Below are positions 56,797 to 64,000 of a DNA stretch of 64,000 nucleotides, in pieces. The notes under the pieces were generated by a model that worked only from the letters and a program-made list of their open reading frames with translations, was not told where the DNA came from and ran no database searches. The stretch comes from Siderastrea siderea. Taxonomy: Eukaryota > Cnidaria > Anthozoa > Scleractinia > Rhizangiidae. Made by a program: the position numbers and the translations under genes. The stretch is taken from the NCBI GenBank assembly GCA_964030785.1, contig OZ034971.1:11026579-11090578 (forward strand), in the 5' to 3' direction. The first letter of the stretch is position 1; each line of letters opens with the position of its first letter.

Positions 56797-57606
56797 GGCC
56801 ACAGATTTATCAGCCGTGAAGTGGAAATACCATGAACTGTGCATGCGCTTGTGGGACTGGAATACGGTTTTCCATAAATTCACTATCATGGATTGAACCA
56901 CTATTTCATTTCTTTCCTATCGACAAAAGACGTACCGTTGTTTTTCCGAACAAAGTTGTCTCTCGTTCTGGTGTGGCCAAATTTCCGGTCTAGGGACGCC
57001 ATTTTGATTTTCGTAGATTGAAAACCAGGAAGCGCAAGCGCAGCTAATGCTAATTCTTCTTTAAGTGTCGCTCTTGTAATACAAAAATGATTCCTTGTTT
57101 CCATGGTTTCGTGGCAACAAAAGTGAATGTTGGTAGAGTAGGAAATACTGTGAAAATGCTAGTCGCAGGCGAGTTCTCTCCCCTAACTTAAGGAAACAAG
57201 GACTGAAAGTTTTCTGTTTAAACGTGACACATCTGACAAGCGGCTCTGACACTCCACTGCCCAAATAGTAGAGTTTGAGTTTTTAAGCGCCGTTGACATA
57301 CGCAATTTTTGTTGTGGCGATGGTTAGTGCGTTTTGTGTGAAATATCAGCTTTTTGTTACGATTTTACGACAATTTCTCTGCAATTCGATCGATTTCTGT
57401 GCAGTGGGAGTGGTCGAAGCAGCTGCGAGGTAAGTGTGAACAGCTTTTTGGCATGCCGGTACGCACTCTGCTCAGTCGCGTCAAAATCGCAAACAAATAC
57501 CTGTGAAATCGCACTAAAATTTAGGCTAGATTACACAAGTGACATTAGAAAACCAATTCAACAAATATAACATTAAGTTAAAGGTGTAAACGGCTCAGCT
57601 ACTCAC

Positions 57607-60507
57607 ATTAAATAGTCTAAGGCGTTGTCTGTGATAAGAGGACAGTTATCCACTTCTAGTTCCTCAATGTGGTCCACAGCACATGGGCTGCCACAAAAGT
57701 GTCTGCTGCCTTCATCTGTGATCAACTCACAGTGTGAAAGTGTCTGAATGAGAATGAATCAAGGTAACTAAGTCCTCGTCATGTTACCGTGTAAAATACA
57801 TAATTATGTACTGTTGGGCAAGCATTATATTCCCAGCCACGATGTAAGAAGTTCAGAGGAAGTGTTGCGTAAGTTTTGTGGTTCCATGTGGCCATTGTGT
57901 GCAGCTGATGATCAGCAAGCAGAAGTAAAGTTGCAAAAGGCTGCAAGCAGCAATTTGTTTTGTTTTCGGTTTTCTAAAAATCAGTATTACAACAGATTCA
58001 AGCAGAGTTTATTCTATGGAGAAATACGCTTTTGGTCATAAGGCCACTCCCAGGGCCCAGCACTCCCCGCCCCTTAACCCACCATACAGCTTTTTGACGG
58101 CCTGTATTCACAATAGCCTGCGTAGCAAGTGTTTCCCCGTTTTTTCATGTTTGGTGTGTCTTTTGTGCGCGCGTTGCTCGCATTTTTTTAAGTGAAAAAA
58201 TGCTTTCAGCACACGGAAAAACCCACAAAAATGCTTGCTACACAGGCTAACTTGGATTTCTTAGCATAGCTTTACATTGGTGGTGTAAAATTAATATCTT
58301 TAGATTCTAAACGGTTTGCACCTAGCGATAGATTAAGTAGAGTGAAGTTGAGTTGACATTTTTCAGGTTTGCAGTGAAACAATTCTCACTTGCAGAACGA
58401 TTTAAAAAGATCACAATCAAAAAAGCTATTCAAATGTCCATGATCTCTTTGTAAATTAGGAGAATAGGGCTTCCTCCAAAATTTTGTACACCACCTTTGA
58501 AGCCCTTCATTCCGGGAATTTTTATTGCAGTAAACCCTACTTGAAGCTAAATAGGACCAGATGACAAGTCATACTTACAAGTTTTTGTAAACCCGAAAAC
58601 CAGAGAGATAGGTGATTCAAAGTTGAGTCGGTTGTCTACAGAAAACAGAAAGACTGAATTTCTAACACTAACATCACATGCTACTTAATCCGTAAATTTA
58701 CTATATTGTAAATTTCCCTGTAACGTAAATTTCAAGTTACCTGTAGTTCACATGAAAACAATAAACTTTTTGGTTTTCATTTGTGGCAAATAGATGGTTA
58801 CTGTTTTCACCATTTTGATTGCAATTTAATTTTTAACTGTATTTTATCACAACTTGGACAACCAAAGACATATACTTTTCAAATGGCAAAAAATTAAAAT
58901 AATCGTACACATAAAAATGTCAGTAAAATTTTCATTTTCATACTGCTACTTAAATACAACGTGTTAGTATAAATGTAACAAAAATCTCACCAAAACACAT
59001 TCCTCCAAGTCCAACCGCTGAAGTTTGTTACAACCCTGACAACAAACAAAAACACATGGAAATTAAGATGCTTTTTCCAGATTATAATTCACAAGTCATC
59101 GGTCAAACCAGGTCAGATGATACATGTCTACTTGACTATTAATACGTGATAAACAATTAACTTGACTATTAACACACAATTTCATTTCCATTCCAAATGT
59201 GCATGAAATTGACAGTTCATTAAAGTACGGGCCTTTGAGGGCAAAGTCTCTCAAATTCTTTGACTTTACCGTGCGTCTTGAACCCAAACTCCAACCACGA
59301 ATACGGAATAAAACTCAGGACTTTTGAAGGGGTGACCAGATTCAAGGGTATTTTTACACAAGAAAATTTTATGAATAAGGGAGCATTTGTTCAGTCCAAA
59401 ATAGAATGCTGAATAATAACGAACTGGCCATATTGCTATGCCTTTCAACAACAAGCGAAGTCTAAAGTTCATGACTCAACTGTCACGTCTTCTCTCCAGT
59501 TAATCATCCTAGCAGGTCTTTTGAAGTTCAGCTTTACAGGGTAAAAAGGTCAAGTTTGTTACGCTATGATTGGTGGATTTTGATCCACGTTAGTTTCTAT
59601 TTTGAGTTCATTTTCACGATTTGTTAATTGTTGGAACAGTTATAGTTTAAAATTAAAATCACTGATAACAGCATGGAACATTGTTGCATCGCGAGTTCCG
59701 CGGACGAAACGTGAAACGGCCACGCGAAATGCCTCAAATTAAACCCGCGTAAAAAGTAGCCAATCAAATTGCGCTTTTGGCATGATGAAATGGATTCAAA
59801 GTGAGACCTGCTAGGAAGATTAAGTGGGAATTTTTGCAACCATTCCCTGTGTTCCGGAAGATTTTCTTGCACGCTATTATGGATAAATCGACAGAACGCA
59901 GATTAAAAAGTATAGGAAACACAATGACTGTACGAAAAAATCCTCAGGAAAACGGGGAACAGTTGAAGAAATTCCCACTTAATCTTTAGTTTCTTTGTGC
60001 AACCTTGCCCAGGCCCCGAGCCTTTGCTTCAGTGTGTTCACTGCTAGATCTGGAAAGTTTATTGCGACAGTATGATAAATAAACAAAGAAACACGACCGT
60101 TCAAAAAGTGCTGTTGTTCTTCGTTATTGTCACTTAATCCTTTCAGTGTACTTGTAAGGCTCCAAAATTCAGTATGGGATTCTTGGGGGTTTTAGTTTGG
60201 TCCAAGGGTTTCAGGGGTTTTGCTTTAAACCTAAGGGATTTTTTCGGTTTTTAAAATTTATGTCCCCATTTGCACCTCCCCGTCATTTGAAATCCAGAGT
60301 GTTCACCCCCCCCCCCCCCAGGAACTTAGCTAGTTTTGTTACTATCAAACAGCCAAAGCCAAGACAAGAAACTCACCTTAGTTCATGACAATTGTTCCCC
60401 AGATGTTGAAGTGATAAATCTGTTAACTGCATGCATCCAGACACACAGAGTAACGTAACATCTTTACAGTGCTCGCTGATTGCCTTAACTGCACCATCCT
60501 TTATGTT
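57607..60507 (-). pseudogene. FBXL20-like: FBXL2/FBXL20-like fragment, unit 3, missing exon B
   Basis: Duplicate of the unit 2 fragment: exons A 60377-60507, C 58991-59035, D 58579-58635, E 57607-57743. Exon B is absent, so the frame breaks between A and C. No difference from unit 2 was seen. Confidence 0.82.
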
Positions 60508-62185
60508 CTATTGGAGACAGTGAATATCAAACAAAACTCGGTTACAAGGGGCTGCAACCAGATTATAAGCTGTCATTCTGAAAAAATAGGACAGGTAGAC
60601 GGTTCACTCAAAAATTTGTGGCTTACGCAGTGATAAACAATATTAATGCGTGTATGTAACTTGATAAGAAATGTTCCTTTCAAAAAGTTTTCATAGAATC
60701 CATCCCTTGAGGTTTATTCTGTGGTCCTCTACTGGAGCTGTCATTTTTATTAAAATATAGCCCACTAATTACTTACTTGTTGTGGTATTTTAGTTAGCGG
60801 TAACTACTCCCATTATTAGGGGTGGCAAATGGTTTAATACCCAAAATTAGGGTCTCGCAAAATTTCACTTGACTATTAGCATCTCGCAGTCTCCTTTTTT
60901 GAGCGATTCTATGCATGTCGGAGTCTCTACTTTTCGGAAAAACAGTCTCAGAGTCTTTCAACCTAGCCACCTCACAACCCTTTTGCGAAGCAAAAGCGGT
61001 GGTGAATACCTTATTTTTACTTGCACAGAGCCCATCGCTATTATGCAATTTTTATTTGAAAATTCCGGACATATAATACATCAAAATAAAATCAGCCATT
61101 TCATTTCTCTGTATGTGGACGTGTCTAAAGCATACACGAATCTTGCCAGTAAATATTGAAATGTTCATGTCCACAATATTTATCTAGCTGAAATGTCTGC
61201 TTCTCCATAAAAATAACTGCAAAAGAATATAGCTAATGGCGTTCCCTGGCATGGGATCTTCCTGGTTTATCTTAATCTTGGAAGGTTTCATGACACAGTA
61301 AGTTTTGTAGTCATGTAAGCAACAATTTGACAAAACTATATTTAATTCTTAGTTCGGATTGCTTGTTGATTGCCCAGCGTTTAGTCAGAAATGGAAATTT
61401 GGCAGTCCTGAAAGCATCTTTACGATTATGTTCTTCTTTCTAAAGGAGGGATAAATACAACTATAAATGCAATAACAACTAACAGTACGACTAAATAAAG
61501 CTAAAAATAGCTATCAGCTTATAGTCGTACCGGCAGTTTTGCTATCATAGCAACGACTCGAAAATAAATATTTAACTTACGTTGAGCTTGAATTTACACT
61601 ATGAAAGTGGAACCAGTTTCGATATTCGTACATGCAGAAGCATGAAAACGGCAACTAGGTTCAAATGGAAGGTGCAGTTCTACAGAGGTCGACCTCTCCA
61701 TCTCTGGATACTTTATCTTTGTCTGGATACTTTCTCTAGGTTCAAATGAAAGGTATACAGTTCTACAGAGGTCGACCTTGCCATCTCTGGATACTTTCTT
61801 TTTGACAATATAATCAGGGGCAACCAGATTATTAGATTGTTTCAGAACTTTTCAAAGGCATGTTTGTGTAAGCTAATACAGATTGATCTGTTCGTGTTTT
61901 TAGCTGAAAATTTAGGCCTCAGAAAATTTTAGGAAACAGAACCCTATCCGCCGAATTTCCGAGCTGCTGATGGCTCTCTGAAAAATTGCTAGCTGACCTT
62001 GCACTCTAGACGACATATTTGTCCCTCCGAAAACAATAGGAACTAATAAGTCCTCTTTCAACGAAAGTCCGAGGTGATGTTTCGCAAAAGTAATCTCTAG
62101 CTTTCACTGCAATTAAATCCAAATATCTCACGCAATTTTAGGCCTTCCAAACAGATACCCGAAACGAAACCGTTGGGTGCCCCTG
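60508..62185. other. Noncoding stretch, unit 3
   Basis: Duplicate of 43782-45459. No gene recognised. Confidence 0.5.
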
Positions 62186-63086
62186 TGTAATGACCATGCC
62201 TGATCCTTCGTCCGGTTTTGGAATAATAATGTCGTCACGTCGCATAAGCTGGTTCATGGCTCTCAGTAGTGCCCTTGGTAGTGCTGGTCCTTTACGTTGG
62301 ATGTCATTGAGTGCAATTGACCGCAGGGTGGCAGCGGAAAATGTTGGCTCGAGTTTCTAACAGGCCATTTATTATATTTTTTCTTTCTGGTAGAAGTATG
62401 CAAAAGAATCGTAGACTACAATCCAGAGCACGGTCAGTGATTGCTTGAGATCAGCCGCCATTATTTCCCTCATTCTTTAAACCAGATCTTAATTTTTTTT
62501 AGCTACACTAACTTGTTCTGGGATTGAAGGCGTGTCCAGTTTAACCGGAATGAACCAGTATCAATTTCTTCAGAAAGAAGTCAGAGAGGCACATAGATTT
62601 TACTTTTACAGATTACAGATTTTGTCTGCAAGAAAGGTGTTAGACACATAAGGAGTGGCTAGCGATGCCAGCGACCTTGTTTGTTTCTAGAATGTACACA
62701 AATGTTCTAGAGGCATTAGAGGGCTTGAAAACAATGATGAGAATATTTTGATATCAAAATATGTTCTGCCCTGTTTGATCGTCTCGAAGAAGACACTCAG
62801 ATTCTTGCTGAAAAGGCCTTAATGAAGCTATCAACCTGACGTCACACCTCTTTGAGCGTCTTTTAGCTGCCACAAAAGACTAAATATTTGGATTCCACAG
62901 CTACCTATACGAGAAAGCAGATATTGTGCCGATGGAAACCCTTGTGGGACCTCCCATGGACATTATGTTTGTGTAATATAAAATGTTCTGTAGTCTTTAA
63001 GAGAAAAGTCATTCTGGCTCTACTGTCCGGTATTGAAATAAGGTTACCATTTGACATGCTACCGTTCCTTGAAAATCAATGATATT
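62186..63086. mobile_element. Decayed reverse transcriptase remnant, unit 3
   Basis: Duplicate of 45460-46360. Confidence 0.45.
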
Positions 63087-63874
63087 ATCTAAGAAAAGCT
63101 AACAGGTATATAGAAACCCACCAACACTGGACTTTTATGACATTACCTGAGTGTTATAGTGGATTTTTTTTCACAGAAAAGATATGTTTAACCGAGCGTA
63201 CCGCGTATGACGTCACCATGGAAATATTTCCCTGACGAGACAGACAACCTAAAATCGACCATTCTCTTATCTAACTTACCATCGCGAGTTTTTTCAGTCT
63301 TTCGAGAAAAACACATGTACATGATACTCAGACAAACCCTCAAGTAAAAAAAAAAAAAAACATGAAAACATTTTATCACAACGGCGGACATCTTTCGTAG
63401 AAAAAGGCCTTGTTTGGCATGGAATTTTATCAGTCTAGTCCGGTCGAAAGATTGTCATGAGGTCAAAACTAATAACAAGATTTAAAACGGCAGATATTCA
63501 ATGAACAATGTGCTGCTTGCAATTTTCAAGGTGACCTGTGTTTTGTGGGTTATGACTGCTTCAAGGTCCCGAGACTTGACGGTCCGTATTGCACAACCGG
63601 TGACTTATTGGCAAACAGTTTACAGAAAAAGCACCGTAAAAGAACTCAAGAAAACGGACTGTAAAGTGACACCATAGGAACAAAAGTTATTACTTCAAGT
63701 CAATTTTAAAAAAAAGCAAGTTCGTGATAATCAAATGTAAAAAGATTAAACGACCTTCTGACATGAAAAACGTCATTTAAGAGTTGGCGACCTTCTATGC
63801 CTTCAAAGAGAGATGCCGTTCCAAAGGAGCGACCGTACTTCACACACCCAAGGTAACCACAGTTGGCTAAGAAG
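63087..63874. other. Upstream region of homeobox copy 4
   Basis: Duplicate of 46361-47148, including the conserved last 111 bases before the start codon and the ~536-bp gap relative to copy 2. Confidence 0.55.
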
Positions 63875-64000
63875 ATGGCGTCGAGAGATGGCACTATTGT
63901 AGCTTTTCGTCATGTTAACCCTCCAAGCTGTGGACCAAATAGCTCGTTTTCAATAAGGCGAATTTTAGATCTCCCAGAAGATAACGTAAAAGAGTGTACC
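63875..64000 (+). CDS. Homeobox gene copy 4, start of exon 1 (runs off window)
   Basis: The first 42 codons of a fourth copy, identical to copy 3 from its ATG at 47149. The eh1-like FSIRRIL is in view; the rest of exon 1 and the homeodomain exon lie beyond the window. Whether it is a real gene depends on the 16.7-kb duplication being real. Confidence 0.8.
   Translation, partial: MASRDGTIVAFRHVNPPSCGPNSSFSIRRILDLPEDNVKECT

Larger units (their letters stand above)
54667..64000 (+). repeat. 16,726-bp tandem duplication, second copy (9,334 bp in view)
   Basis: Corresponds base for base to 37941-47274 at a fixed offset of 16,726. Every open frame in the two stretches has an identical translation, and all lines I compared match, including homopolymers such as the A-run at 63346. 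It runs off the window end. Confidence 0.92.

Overview
The window is animal nuclear DNA. It is AT-rich, with spliced genes bounded by GT/AG sites, a homeodomain gene family, F-box/LRR exons, a tRNA-derived SINE, many short inverted-repeat elements and a DIRS-like retrotransposon. The SINE (CACTCGCCT...CCCGG, later ACCAACATTTC) and the G-run foldback repeats look to me like those common in reef corals, so a cnidarian, probably scleractinian, source is my best guess. No marker gene proves it. There is no operon, CRISPR array or rRNA.

The backbone is a tandem array of one duplicated unit, seen about three times plus the start of a fourth. Each unit reads left to right: (a) a two-exon homeobox gene on the + strand, with an eh1-like motif in exon 1 and the homeodomain in exon 2; (b) decayed extra copies of its homeodomain exon just downstream; (c) several kb of noncoding DNA; (d) a short array of CACGTG-bearing repeats and a SINE; (e) LRR exons of an FBXL2/FBXL20-like gene on the - strand; (f) a decayed reverse-transcriptase remnant; (g) the next homeobox promoter. 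Homeobox copies: copy 1 (1-342, 3' part only), copy 2 (25932-28000, complete), copy 3 (47149-49226, complete), copy 4 (63875-64000, 5' start only).

Units differ mainly by insertions and deletions, and a neighbouring unit often supplies the empty site. Unit 1 carries a ~6.3 kb DIRS-like tyrosine-recombinase retrotransposon (about 5167-11459) and several MITEs. Unit 2 carries a young 3.0 kb LTR element coding only gag-protease (32738-35766, identical 192-bp LTRs). Unit 3 carries a 342-bp MITE. Units 2 and 3 lost about 2.4 kb that held one FBXL exon, so their FBXL copies cannot splice in frame.

The last 9,334 bases (54667-64000) match 37941-47274 at a constant offset of 16,726 with no difference noticed: every open reading frame in the two stretches has the same translation, and the places I compared directly agree. 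The left edge is sharp. This is either a very recent tandem duplication or an assembly artefact.

Functionally, the homeobox genes should encode DNA-binding, probably repressive, transcription factors. The FBXL pieces are fragments of a ubiquitin-ligase substrate receptor. Everything else is mobile or repetitive DNA. I found no biochemical system that looks wholly new; the most interesting material is the homeobox array and its history.
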